64,000 bases of DNA, from contig CAWIZC010000011.1 of NCBI GenBank assembly GCA_963840445.1, forward strand, positions 62,001 to 126,000. Reading direction: 5' to 3'. Shown piece by piece: positions 48,682 through 56,410 of this stretch (positions are counted from its first letter, which is position 1; every line of letters begins with the position of its first letter). The position numbers and the translations under genes are program-made. Below the pieces are notes generated by a model that did no database searches, was not told the origin of the DNA, and saw only the letters and a list, made by a program, of their open reading frames with translations. The DNA is from AWTP1-13 sp963840445. GTDB lineage: Bacteria; Pseudomonadota; Alphaproteobacteria; Rhizobiales; Hyphomicrobiaceae.

Positions 48682-49356
48682 CTAGCCGCGGTCGCGCGAG
48701 AGCTTCTCGAGCTGCGCCTGCATGTTGGCAAGCTGGGCCTTGAGATCGGCGATGTCGTCGCTGCCCTTGTGCGCGCCCGCCGCTGACGGCTCGGCCTTGG
48801 CCTTCGGCTCCTCGCCCACCTTGGCGTTCGCGCCCGGGACACCGAACTTGGCAGCGTGGGTGAAGGGGCTGAACATGGCCATCGCCTGCTCGAACATGGC
48901 GAGATTCTTGCGCGCCTGCTCCTGGTACACCTCGAACGCTCCGGCCGGCGTGAAGGCGCCCGTGAACTGCTTGCGGAAGCGGTCCTGCTCCTTGGCCAGC
49001 GTCTCGAGGCTGACCTGCAGGTAGCTCGGCACCATGCGCTCGACACTGTCGCCGTAGAAGCGGATCAGCTGGCGCAGAAAGGGGATGGGCAGCAGGGTCT
49101 GCCCGCCGGTGCGGTTTTCCTGCTCGACGATGATCTGGGTCAGCACTGCGTGGGTGAGATCGTCGCCGGTCTTGGCGTCGAACACCACGAAATCCCGGCC
49201 GGACTTCACCATCGCCGCCAGATCATCCAGTGTTACGTAAGTGCTTGTCTCAGTGTTGTACAGCCGCCGATTGGCGTACTTCTTGATGACCACCGGCTCT
49301 TTTTTGTCGGCAGCCGGGTCGATTTTGTCGGCGGGCGTGTCCATCTTATTGAGCAT
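48682..49356 (-). CDS. phaR: PHA synthesis repressor
   Basis: PhaR is a repressor of PHA and phasin genes that also binds the granule. The 224-residue protein has the conserved N-terminal block VVIKKYANRRLYNTETSTYV, TLDDLAAMVKSGRDFVVFDA, GDDLTHAVLTQIIVEQENR and a central LPIPFLRQLIRFYGDSVERM. The C-terminus is a Lys/Ala/Glu-rich tail with a coiled-coil end (ADLKAQLANMQAQLEKLSRD). The start ATG at 49356 is preferred. It is divergent from phaA across a 186-base control region. Confidence 0.95.
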   Translation of the reverse strand: MLNKMDTPADKIDPAADKKEPVVIKKYANRRLYNTETSTYVTLDDLAAMVKSGRDFVVFDAKTGDDLTHAVLTQIIVEQENRTGGQTLLPIPFLRQLIRFYGDSVERMVPSYLQVSLETLAKEQDRFRKQFTGAFTPAGAFEVYQEQARKNLAMFEQAMAMFSPFTHAAKFGVPGANAKVGEEPKAKAEPSAAGAHKGSDDIADLKAQLANMQAQLEKLSRDRG

Positions 49357-49425
49357 GAGCGTCGATCAGCCGCTGCCTCCACTGCACCAAAGAGTAGCAT
49401 GCGGACTTAGATTAACACCAGACGT

Positions 49426-49485
49426 TTGTTGCGTTGCGATTGCCGGCGTGATCACGCCCCTGCTATCTTACAGATTAGTTAAGAT
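49426..49485. promoter_or_regulatory. Candidate phaR/phaA control elements
   Basis: TTGTTGCGTTGCGATTGC at 49426-49443 is TTGC-rich; PhaR of other bacteria binds TGC-rich sequences. Further on, ATCTTA at 49465-49470 and TAAGAT at 49480-49485 form an inverted repeat with nine bases between. Both lie in the divergent gap between phaR and phaA. The assignment is by eye and by the known autoregulation of PhaR. Confidence 0.35.
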
Positions 49486-49542
49486 CGGCCGCACCCAGGC
49501 GCAGCACCTGACGCCGCTCTCACCCAACGCTGGAGCACAAGA

Positions 49543-50730
49543 ATGAGCAAGGATCAAAGCACGATCGTCATTGCCAGCGCGGCGCGCACACCCGTGGGCG
49601 CGTTCAACGGCGCGCTGGCCAGCCTGCCGGCGCACGATCTCGGCAAGGTCGCCATCAAGGCCGCGCTGGAGCGGGCCCACGTCGAGCCGGGCGACGTCTC
49701 GGAAGTCATCATGGGCCAGATCCTGTCCGCTGGCCAAGGCCAGAACCCTGCTCGTCAGGCCTCCATCAACGCCGGCATTCCGGTCGACGCACCAGCCTGG
49801 GGCATGAACCAGCTGTGCGGCTCGGGGCTCAGGGCCGTCGCGCTCGGCGCCCAGCAGATTCAGGACGGCTCCTCCAAGATCGTGGTGGCCGGCGGCCAGG
49901 AGAGCATGAGCATGGCCCCGCACTGTTCCCACCTGCGCGAGGGTACCAAGATGGGCGACACCAAGTTCATCGACACCATGATCAAGGACGGCCTGTGGGA
50001 TGCCTTCAACGGCTATCACATGGGCAACACGGCCGAGAACGTCGCTCGCCAGTGGCAGATCACGCGCGAGGAGCAGGATCGCTTCGCGGTCGCCTCCCAG
50101 AACAAGGCAGAAGCCGCCAAGAAGGCCGGCAAGTTCAAGGACGAGATCGTCCCGGTGGTCATCAAGACGCGCAAGGGCGAGACCGTGTTCGCCGAGGACG
50201 AGTACATCAAGGACGGCGTCACCTATGACGCCATCACCAAGCTCAGGCCGGCCTTCGACAAGGAAGGCACTGTGACGGCGGCCAACGCCAGCGGCATCAA
50301 CGACGGTGCCGCCGCGGTGGTCCTGATGACGCTGGAGGAGGCCAAGAAGCGGGACATCAAGCCGCTGGCGCGCATCGTCTCCTGGGCGCATGCCGGCGTC
50401 GATCCTTCGATCATGGGCACGGGGCCCATTCCGGCTTCCAAGAAGGCGCTGGAGAAGGCCGGCTGGACCGTGAAGGACTTGGACCTGATCGAGGCCAACG
50501 AGGCGTTCGCCGCTCAGGCCTGCGCAGTCAACAAGGGCCTCGGCTGGGACACCGAGAAGGTCAACGTCAACGGCGGTGCCATCGCCATCGGCCACCCGAT
50601 CGGCGCTTCTGGAGCGCGCGTGCTCACCACCCTGCTCTACGAGATGAAGCGCCGCGACGCCAAGAAGGGCCTCGCCACGCTGTGCATCGGCGGCGGCATG
50701 GGCGTGGCCATGTGCGTTGAGCGCGATTAA
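49543..50730 (+). CDS. phaA: Acetyl-CoA acetyltransferase (beta-ketothiolase)
   Basis: PhaA condenses two acetyl-CoA to acetoacetyl-CoA. The 395-residue protein has the acyl Cys in NQLCGSGLRAVALGAQQI, the His in GAIAIGHPIGASGARVLTTL and the second Cys in LATLCIGGGMGVAMCVERD. The start TVIASAARTPVG-type block (TIVIASAARTPVGAFNGALA) fits. A strong terminator follows the stop, then phaB. It is divergent from phaR. Confidence 0.96.
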   Translation: MSKDQSTIVIASAARTPVGAFNGALASLPAHDLGKVAIKAALERAHVEPGDVSEVIMGQILSAGQGQNPARQASINAGIPVDAPAWGMNQLCGSGLRAVALGAQQIQDGSSKIVVAGGQESMSMAPHCSHLREGTKMGDTKFIDTMIKDGLWDAFNGYHMGNTAENVARQWQITREEQDRFAVASQNKAEAAKKAGKFKDEIVPVVIKTRKGETVFAEDEYIKDGVTYDAITKLRPAFDKEGTVTAANASGINDGAAAVVLMTLEEAKKRDIKPLARIVSWAHAGVDPSIMGTGPIPASKKALEKAGWTVKDLDLIEANEAFAAQACAVNKGLGWDTEKVNVNGGAIAIGHPIGASGARVLTTLLYEMKRRDAKKGLATLCIGGGMGVAMCVERD

Positions 50731-50760
50731 CCGTCTTTTCGAGCGTTCGGCTTATCATGT

Positions 50761-50796
50761 CCCCGGCCGGCTATCGCCCGGCCGGGGATTTATTTT
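50761..50796 (+). terminator. Intrinsic terminator between phaA and phaB
   Basis: CCCCGGCCGG at 50761-50770 and CCGGCCGGGG at 50778-50787 form a perfect 10-base stem with a seven-base loop, followed by ATTTATTTT. The stem is unusually strong and starts 31 bases after phaA. It would reduce or end read-through into phaB, 43 bases farther on. Confidence 0.9.
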
Positions 50797-50838
50797 ACCT
50801 TAACGCGCAAACACAACCGCAGGGGGAGGAAAAGCCAA

Positions 50839-51567
50839 ATGGCTCGAGTTGCAGTCGTTACCGGAGGTACGCGCGGGATCGGACACGCGATTTCCACCGC
50901 CCTTAGGTACAAGGGCTTGCGCGTGGCGGCCAACTACGCCGGCAACGATACCGCGGCTCGGCAGTTTCAGGCCGACACCGGCATCCCCGTCTACAGGTGG
51001 GACGTCGGCGACTACGCCGCCTGCCAGGAGGGCGTCGCCCGCATCACCCGCGACCTCGGCCCCATCGACGTGCTGGTCAACAACGCCGGCATCACGCGCG
51101 ATGCCATGCTGCATCGCATGACCAAGGACAACTGGGACGCGGTGATCCGCACCGACCTCGACTCGGTGTTCAACATGACCCGGCTGGTCATCGACGGCAT
51201 GCGCTCGCGCAGCTTCGGGCGCATCATCAACATCTCCTCGATCAACGGCCGCAAGGGACAGATGGGCCAGGCCAACTACTCGGCCGCCAAGGCCGGCATG
51301 ATCGGCTTCTCCAAGGCGGTGGCGCAGGAAGGTGCCTCGCGCAACATCACCGTCAACGTGATCGCGCCCGGCTACATCAACACCGAGATGGTACAGGCGG
51401 TGCCGAAAGAGGTGCTCGACACCAAGATCATCCCGCTGATCCCGGTCGGCCGGCTCGGTACGGCAGAGGAGATCGCGCGCTGCGTGACGTTCCTTGCCGC
51501 CGACGAGGCGGGCTTCATCACCGGCTCCTGCATCGATGCCAACGGCGGGCAGTACATTCCCTCGTGA
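50839..51567 (+). CDS. phaB: Acetoacetyl-CoA reductase
   Basis: PhaB reduces acetoacetyl-CoA to 3-hydroxybutyryl-CoA with NADPH. The 242-residue protein has RVAVVTGGTRGIGHAISTAL (cofactor fold), DVLVNNAGITRDAMLHRMTK, the active-site INISSINGRKGQMGQANYSA (Ser and Tyr-x3-Lys) and C-terminal FITGSCIDANGGQYIPS. GGGGGAGGAAAAG upstream of the ATG is a strong ribosome-binding site. The terminator in front suggests its own promoter or attenuated expression from phaA. Confidence 0.96.
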   Translation: MARVAVVTGGTRGIGHAISTALRYKGLRVAANYAGNDTAARQFQADTGIPVYRWDVGDYAACQEGVARITRDLGPIDVLVNNAGITRDAMLHRMTKDNWDAVIRTDLDSVFNMTRLVIDGMRSRSFGRIINISSINGRKGQMGQANYSAAKAGMIGFSKAVAQEGASRNITVNVIAPGYINTEMVQAVPKEVLDTKIIPLIPVGRLGTAEEIARCVTFLAADEAGFITGSCIDANGGQYIPS

Positions 51568-51759
51568 CAATGCAAGCCGCGCGATCCTCCGGATCAAGAG
51601 GAATGCGCGGCTCGCTTTAATTCCGCCGAATTTGCTGCCTATCAGCCGCGTCGCTGTTGGACGCCTCGTGTCCGGGCTCGCCGAGTCCCGGCTGGCGCGC
51701 ACCGCCTTGCGGCTCGTGTGTTCCGCGTTCGATTGCTCCCGGGGCCGGGAACGGCTCCA

Positions 51760-51831
51760 CCACGACTAGCTCATTGGTAGAGCATCAGACCTTGGATCTG
51801 ACTGTAATGGGTTCGAATCCCATGTCGACCG
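51760..51831 (+). other. tRNA-like unit 1 (Gln-like anticodon UUG)
   Basis: The sequence folds as a tRNA: D-stem GCTC/GAGC (51769-51772/51780-51783), anticodon stem TCAGA/TCTGA (51785-51789/51797-51801), variable CTGTA, and T-arm ATGGG-TTCGAAT-CCCAT (51807-51823). The anticodon loop CCTTGGA puts UUG at 34-36 but has C instead of the near-universal U at 33. The acceptor is defective: only four of seven pairs (CCACGAC with GTCGACC) form, and the 3' end runs into the next unit. It is therefore tRNA-like, not a convincing functional tRNA. Confidence 0.7.
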
Positions 51832-51904
51832 CTCGTCGAGAGCACTCGCCTGTTAAGCGAGCTTCACATTCGGGAAGCCGGCTGCTTCCCGGCTCATCCA
51901 GCTG
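51822..51904 (+). other. tRNA-like unit 2 (Asn-like anticodon GUU), T-arm degenerate
   Basis: D-stem GCTC/GAGC (51831-51834/51840-51843, very short five-base loop) and a perfect anticodon stem CTCGC/GCGAG (51845-51849/51857-51861) with loop CTGTTAA give anticodon GUU with U33 present. Downstream a hairpin GGAAG-CCGGCTG-CTTCC takes the T-arm place, but the T-loop TTCGAAT is lacking and no acceptor pairs form. It overlaps the acceptor 3' strand of unit 1, so the two cannot both be complete. Confidence 0.6.
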
Positions 51905-52261
51905 ACATCGAGGCTCCGGCCGCGATGCGGCCGGTGAGCAAACGCCGAGGCGCTCTGCGCCAGCGCGGATACCGTTTCGGGCTCGAGGTCCGACGGTTCG
52001 GCACCGGCGCGTCCGTTCCTGCGGGAACGACGCGGACGCAGCCGAGCCCGATGGCCTGGATCCCGGGACTGAAGCGCTGGTCCGTGGCCTCGACGTGGGG
52101 AGTGGCCGGCAACCTGCTGAGATTCCCTCTCCGCACTCTTCCGTGGGGAGAGGGTTAGGGCGAGGGGCAGACACAGGCACTGACCTGGAGTTTGTCACTG
52201 CCCCTCACCCCGTAAGAACGGGGAGAGGGGAATTGCAGAAGAAGAGATTGGAGATTGTGTC
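51905..52261. other. Region between tRNA-like units and SPFH gene
   Basis: No gene is apparent. GGCCGC and GCGGCC form a small hairpin around GAT near 51917-51932. The right half is taken by a CCCTCTCCCC palindromic repeat (52124-52232), listed separately. Elsewhere I saw no third tRNA-like unit that pairs properly. Confidence 0.55.
52124..52232. repeat. CCCTCTCCCC palindromic repeat pair, copy 2
   Basis: TTCCCTCTCCGCACTCTTCC is followed by GTGGGGAGAGGGTTAGGGCG, then, after about 35 bases, CTGCCCCTCACCCCGTAAGA and ACGGGGAGAGGGG. The layout is the same as copy 1 at 3446-3558. It ends about 30 bases upstream of the SPFH gene start. Confidence 0.85.
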
Positions 52262-53419
52262 GTGCTGTTCAAGTTCACGGTGGTGGTCAAGGATGACGAG
52301 CGCGCGTTCCTGACGCGCGATGGCCGGTTCGAGCGCCTGCTCGGCCCTGGCCGCTTCACGACCTTCGCCTTTCACGGTCGCCTGGCGGCCGAGGTGGTGA
52401 AGGTGGTGCGCGCGGAGATCGCGGCCGACAAGGCGCTGCTGCTGGCCAAGACGCATCCCGAGGTTGCCGCGGAGCACTTCGAGATCGTCCGCACCGGCGC
52501 CAACGAGGTCGCCATCGTATCGTTCGACGGCGAGGCCAAGCATCTCGTCAACCCGAACGCGACGCGCGCCTTCTGGAAGACCATCACCAAGGTCGACGTC
52601 GATCGCATCGACGCCGGCACCGACGTGCGCGTCGCCAAGAAGCATCTCGACCGGCTCGACCTGTCGCGCATGCCGCTGGTGGTGCACGGCATCGTGGAGG
52701 CGCACGAGGTGGGCCTACTGTTCGTCGACGGCCAGCTGACCGAGCGCCTGGCGTCCGGCCGGCATGCCTTCTGGGCGGTGGGCCGCACGGTGCGGATCCA
52801 GAAGATCGACGTCCGTCCGACGCCGCTCGAGGTGACGGCGCAGGAGATCCTGACCAAGGATCGCGTCGGCATCCGCGTGACGCTGACAGCGTTCACGCGT
52901 GTGATCGATCCGGAGAAGACGGTGCTGGCGTCGGGCGACGTCGCCAACACGGTCTACCGGCTCGTGCAGTTCGCGATCCGCGAGGCGGTGGCGATGCGCA
53001 CGCTGGACGAGATCCTGGCTGCGCGCGACACGGTCGACCGCGAAGTGCGCGGCTTCGTGACCGAGCGTGCCAGCAACCTCGGCGTCGAGATCGGCGAGAT
53101 CGGCGTCAAGGACGTCATCCTGCCGGGCGACGTGCGCGAACTGCTGAACAAGGTCGTGGAGGCAGAGCGGACGGCAAAGGCCAACCTGATCCGCCGCCAG
53201 GAGGAGACGGCAGCCACGCGCTCGCTGCTCAACACGGCACGGCTGATGGAGGACAACCCTCTGCTGCTACGCCTGAAGGAGCTGGAGGCGTTGGAGAAGC
53301 TGGTCGAGAAGGTCGGCCGCATCGATCTGCATGCGGGTGCCGGAGCCGGCGGCTTCGACGCACTGCTGCAGAACCTCTACCGCCTGCGCGCTGAGGGCGA
53401 GGCGGTAAAGCCGTCCTGA
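52262..53419 (+). CDS. Slipin/SPFH-family protein
   Basis: The 385-residue protein has an SPFH/band 7 domain (LLFVDGQLTERLASGRHAFW; VTAQEILTKDRVGIRVTLTA; YRLVQFAIREAVAMRTLDEI; GVEIGEIGVKDVILPGDVRE) and a C-terminal helical region (VVEAERTAKANLIRRQEETA; LLRLKELEALEKLVEKVGRI). SPFH proteins form rings that organise membranes or proteases. No N-terminal hydrophobic hairpin is visible, so its membrane link is unclear. The start is a GTG at 52262 with GGAG nine bases upstream. Confidence 0.88.
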   Translation: MLFKFTVVVKDDERAFLTRDGRFERLLGPGRFTTFAFHGRLAAEVVKVVRAEIAADKALLLAKTHPEVAAEHFEIVRTGANEVAIVSFDGEAKHLVNPNATRAFWKTITKVDVDRIDAGTDVRVAKKHLDRLDLSRMPLVVHGIVEAHEVGLLFVDGQLTERLASGRHAFWAVGRTVRIQKIDVRPTPLEVTAQEILTKDRVGIRVTLTAFTRVIDPEKTVLASGDVANTVYRLVQFAIREAVAMRTLDEILAARDTVDREVRGFVTERASNLGVEIGEIGVKDVILPGDVRELLNKVVEAERTAKANLIRRQEETAATRSLLNTARLMEDNPLLLRLKELEALEKLVEKVGRIDLHAGAGAGGFDALLQNLYRLRAEGEAVKPS

Positions 53420-53425
53420 TCTACC

Positions 53426-53526
53426 CGTCATCCCGGACCGGCGCACTCGCGCCGGTCCGGGACTTCACCGCAGGGGGCAAGTCCCGGGCAGCTTCGGCTG
53501 CACCTCAGCTTCCGGGGTTGACGGGT
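53426..53526. repeat. GTCATCCCGG palindromic repeat, copy 6
   Basis: The element begins CCGTCATCCCGGACCGGCGC, with an internal perfect inverted repeat (GGACCGGCGC and GCGCCGGTCC), and ends CCGGGGTTGACGG, a degenerate right end. It lies between the convergent SPFH and NYN-LOTUS genes. Confidence 0.82.
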
Positions 53527-53555
53527 GCGATGTGAAACGCAGGCATTGAATCAGA

Positions 53556-53586
53556 AGGAGCAGCTCGCGCGAGCCGCTCCTTTTTT
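53556..53586 (+). terminator. Intrinsic terminator after SPFH gene
   Basis: AGGAGC at 53556-53561 pairs with GCTCCT at 53576-53581, with inner GCTCG/CGAGC pairing, followed by TTTTTT at 53581-53586. The T run suits plus-strand transcripts. Confidence 0.82.
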
Positions 53587-53613
53587 GCATTCCCGAAGCG
53601 ATCGTTCCGGTGA

Positions 53614-55377
53614 TCAGCCGCGCAGGCGGTTGCGTACAAAGCGCGGAAAATCCTCGTTCTCGCCCTTGTCCGGCCCGCCACGCTCGTTCTCCTTGGCGCG
53701 ACCATCGTCCCGCGTCCACCAGCGCGATCCCGATGGCGCAGGCTCCGGCGTCGACTTCGGCAGCGGCGGGATTTGCCCGATCTGGGTCGGCAGCGCCGCC
53801 GGAGTGTTGCCGGGGGCGCCCCCGCTGCTGCGCTGAGCCGGCGTTGCGCTCTGTGTTTGCGCGGGCACCTGCGGCGTCGATCCGCCGGCGAACCAGGCAT
53901 CGATCAGGTCGAGTTCGTCGGCGGACAGGTTGAGGCCCTGGCCGCGGCAGCGTGCCACCACGAAGTTGCGGAAGCGGCCGGCGAACAGGTTGGCCGACGC
54001 TCCCTGCTCGAACCAGGGATCGGCCTCGCTCACCACCTCGAGCACGAAGCGCACGTCGTCGCGGCGCACATCGAGGCCCTTCTCCTGCGCCCGCTGCGTG
54101 ATATTGGCCAGCGTCTGCGCTCCGATCAGATCGTTCTCGCTGATCTCGGTGGCCATCACCTCGAACAGAACCCGATACTCGTGCGGCGACATGGGTGGCG
54201 CCTGGCAAGCCTCGTGGATGCGCGCAATCGACTGCTGGATGGCCGTGGAGGTTGCCCCCGCCGGCGCGAGGCCTGCGGCCGCAACCGTCGCCGAGCGTGC
54301 GGTGGATGCGGCGGTGCCGGCGCGTGGCGTGGCAGCCGCAGGCTGCGATGTGGGAGTGATGCCGTATTGGGCGAGCGGGTCGGGCTGGCCGCCCCCTGCA
54401 GTCAGTTGTGGGGCCAAGCCGGCCGCCGCAGCCATATCGGCTGCCGCCTCGCGCAGCAATGCGGCCGGCCGCATGGTGTCAAGTGTATGCCGCTTGGTGT
54501 CCATGGCCAGGTACGGCGGGTCGTCGGTCAGGCGGATGTCGCCGGGCAGGCTCTGGCGCAGCAGCTCGCGGAAGCTGCCGGCGCCGGCCCAGCCGGTGGC
54601 GATGGTCTTCTCGTGGCCAAGCGCGCGCACCGCACGATCGGCCAGCGCCTCGAGCGGCACTGGAGTGTTGGAGGCACGCACGCCGGCCACCACTTCGGCC
54701 AGAATCTCGCGGCGCCCTTCGTCGGCCCTGAGCGAGGGCGTGAGCACGCCCGACGTCAGGTTGCCGCCGTTCTCGGCACCACCCGGCAGTTGGCCGCTGA
54801 GGATCAGCTGGATGAGGTCGGACTCGCGCACCTCGCCGTCGCTGATGGCGGTGTAGGGGGCGGCGGTGAAGTCGTTGGCGAAGATGACCGTGCGGCGCGC
54901 ATGCGCGCGCAGACGATGCAGCACCGGCGTGAAGTCGGCGTCGCCGGACAGGATGATGAATTCGTCGAAGTAGGTGTCGTGCGTGAGGTAGTCGCGCACG
55001 TCCATGACCATGCGGATGTCGGAGGAGTTCTTCAGCTGGGCGGTGAGCGGCGGGCAGTCCACCACCTCGAAGCCGGCGCGCAGGAAGTGGTGACGCACGA
55101 ACGGGAAGGAGTTCATGTCGGTCGAGTTGTCATGCGTATTGCGACGGGGCACCGGGTTGCCGTAGCAGCGGTTCATGACGATGCGGCGATCGTTGCCGCC
55201 GAATGCCGAGTTGGTCGGGGTGATCAGACGGCCGCTCTCGATCTCGTGCAGCCACGCGCTGGCGTCCTTGGCGAAACGCTTGGCCGCCTCCTCGCTCTTG
55301 CGCTTGAGCGACAAGTAAATGTTGTCGTAGTCGACGAAAACCGCGCTGAGGCACGGCCCACCTGCTTCCCTCTTCAT
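53614..55377 (-). CDS. NYN-domain ribonuclease-like protein with LOTUS/OST-HTH domain
   Basis: The 588-residue protein starts with a NYN/DUF88 (LabA-like, PIN-fold) domain (SAVFVDYDNIYLSLKRKSEE; then MVMDVRDYLTHDTYFDEFII; LSGDADFTPVLHRLRAHARR), whose acidic residues suit metal-dependent RNA cleavage. A helical block follows (REILAEVVAGVRASNTPVPL then RELLRQSLPGDIRLTD), resembling a LOTUS/OST-HTH RNA-binding domain. After an Ala/Gly/Thr linker a second helical block follows (SPHEYRVLFEVMATEISEND; RRDDVRFVLEVVSEADPWFE), then a Pro/Gly-rich tail. The role in RNA handling is inferred from the domains. The ATG at 55377 (MKREAGGPC) has GGGGG upstream. Confidence 0.85.
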   Translation of the reverse strand: MKREAGGPCLSAVFVDYDNIYLSLKRKSEEAAKRFAKDASAWLHEIESGRLITPTNSAFGGNDRRIVMNRCYGNPVPRRNTHDNSTDMNSFPFVRHHFLRAGFEVVDCPPLTAQLKNSSDIRMVMDVRDYLTHDTYFDEFIILSGDADFTPVLHRLRAHARRTVIFANDFTAAPYTAISDGEVRESDLIQLILSGQLPGGAENGGNLTSGVLTPSLRADEGRREILAEVVAGVRASNTPVPLEALADRAVRALGHEKTIATGWAGAGSFRELLRQSLPGDIRLTDDPPYLAMDTKRHTLDTMRPAALLREAAADMAAAAGLAPQLTAGGGQPDPLAQYGITPTSQPAAATPRAGTAASTARSATVAAAGLAPAGATSTAIQQSIARIHEACQAPPMSPHEYRVLFEVMATEISENDLIGAQTLANITQRAQEKGLDVRRDDVRFVLEVVSEADPWFEQGASANLFAGRFRNFVVARCRGQGLNLSADELDLIDAWFAGGSTPQVPAQTQSATPAQRSSGGAPGNTPAALPTQIGQIPPLPKSTPEPAPSGSRWWTRDDGRAKENERGGPDKGENEDFPRFVRNRLRG

Positions 55378-55810
55378 ATGAAACAACCCCCAACCTGCCG
55401 TAGTGTTGTTTGCATGACGTGCAAAATCGTACGGCTTACAATTTCCCGCCACCCGCAAAATCATCCGAGTCGGGTTGGCGCCGCAAGCGCAGCCGGGCGG
55501 CGGTGCCGAGCCAAACGCAATAACCTGAAACACGTCAGATACTTGATGCTGGATTTCGCGGTGGGAAAAGCGTGGACAACCAGTGGAGTGGCACAAGAGT
55601 GACGCGCAAGCGCCGCCTTGAGGTCACACCGTTCAACGAATCCGGGTGTTGGATTCGAGTCGGTTCGGATCGCGTCACCCGGTTGGCCCAGGGTCGAGTC
55701 GCGATCAGCGGCCTTGTGCTGAGCGCGTCGATACAAAGATGGCCCAACTCGTTCGCCCTTCGACAAGCGCAGGGCTGAGGGCGCCTGCGTCTGCATAAAC
55801 CGGAAGGACG
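55378..55810. other. 433-base region between NYN and DUF985 genes
   Basis: No gene is convincing; frames in this stretch are short and low quality. CCCTTCGACAAGCGCAGGG at about 55757-55776 is a second copy of the short CCTTCGACA repeat. Upstream of the NYN gene the sequence is relatively AT-rich (TTGTTTGCATGACGTGC), and its promoter may be there. Nothing else was identified. Confidence 0.45.
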
Positions 55811-56245
55811 CTAGGGGACGAAGCCGGACGGCGCCATTTCGAAGCCGGCGAACTCGAATCCGGGCGCGACCGTGCATCCGACCAGCGTCCAGGCGCCGGC
55901 ACTGTGCGCCTGCTGCCAGGCGTGAGCCGGAACGACCGCCTGCGGGCGTTGCCCGGCAGCGAGATCGGACCCCAGCGTGATGGTCTGCCGGCCCGCACCG
56001 TCCGTGATGGAGAGCACCAGCGGCGCACCGGCGTACCAATGCCAGACCTCGGCGGCGTCGACGCGGTGCCAGCGCGACACCTCGCCCGCGCGCAGCAGGA
56101 AGTAGATGGCCGTGGAGACGGCGCGCCCGCCCTGTAGGCCCGCAGTGTCGCGAAAGGTCTCGCGGAAATGGCCGCCCTCCGGGTGCGGCGCGAGGCCGAG
56201 AAGCGCGATGATGGCGTCGGCGGAGATTTGTGTCGTGCTCATCAC
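55811..56245 (-). CDS. DUF985 cupin-family protein
   Basis: The 144-residue protein has the DUF985 pattern: IALLGLAPHPEGGHFRETFR, AVSTAIYFLLRAGEVSRWHR, DAAEVWHWYAGAPLVLSITD and the C-terminal GAWTLVGCTVAPGFEFAGFE. It has a cupin fold with His residues that could hold a metal or ligand. Function is unknown. The start may be ATG at 56245 or the next codon at 56242. It follows gloB in the same direction with a palindromic repeat between. Confidence 0.88.
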   Translation of the reverse strand: MMSTTQISADAIIALLGLAPHPEGGHFRETFRDTAGLQGGRAVSTAIYFLLRAGEVSRWHRVDAAEVWHWYAGAPLVLSITDGAGRQTITLGSDLAAGQRPQAVVPAHAWQQAHSAGAWTLVGCTVAPGFEFAGFEMAPSGFVP

Positions 56246-56251
56246 GCGCGC

Positions 56252-56397
56252 TCCCTCTCCCGCGCCTCACCAACCGCTCTTCGGGCTTCGACCGGGGGAG
56301 AGGGTCGGGGTGAGGGGCAGCAACACCCGCCGGAGCAAGCGTGTGCCCCTCACCCTGGCCCTCTCCCCATGCGAAGATGGCATGGGGGAGAGGGAAC
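56252..56397. repeat. CCCTCTCCCC palindromic repeat pair, copy 3
   Basis: CTCCCTCTCCCGCGCCTCAC pairs with GGGGGAGAGGGTCGGGGTGA, and farther right GCCCCTCACCCTGGCCCTCT pairs with the GATGGCATGGGGGAGAGGG end. The order is as in copies 1 and 2. It separates gloB from the DUF985 gene, which read in the same direction. Confidence 0.85.
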
Positions 56398-56410
56398 GTC
56401 GAACCCTCGC

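Noticed and set aside
51715..51745. Possible third tRNA-like T-loop (GTTCGATTGC) before the two tRNA-like units
   Set aside because: The flanking stems do not pair and no anticodon arm can be placed at the right distance.
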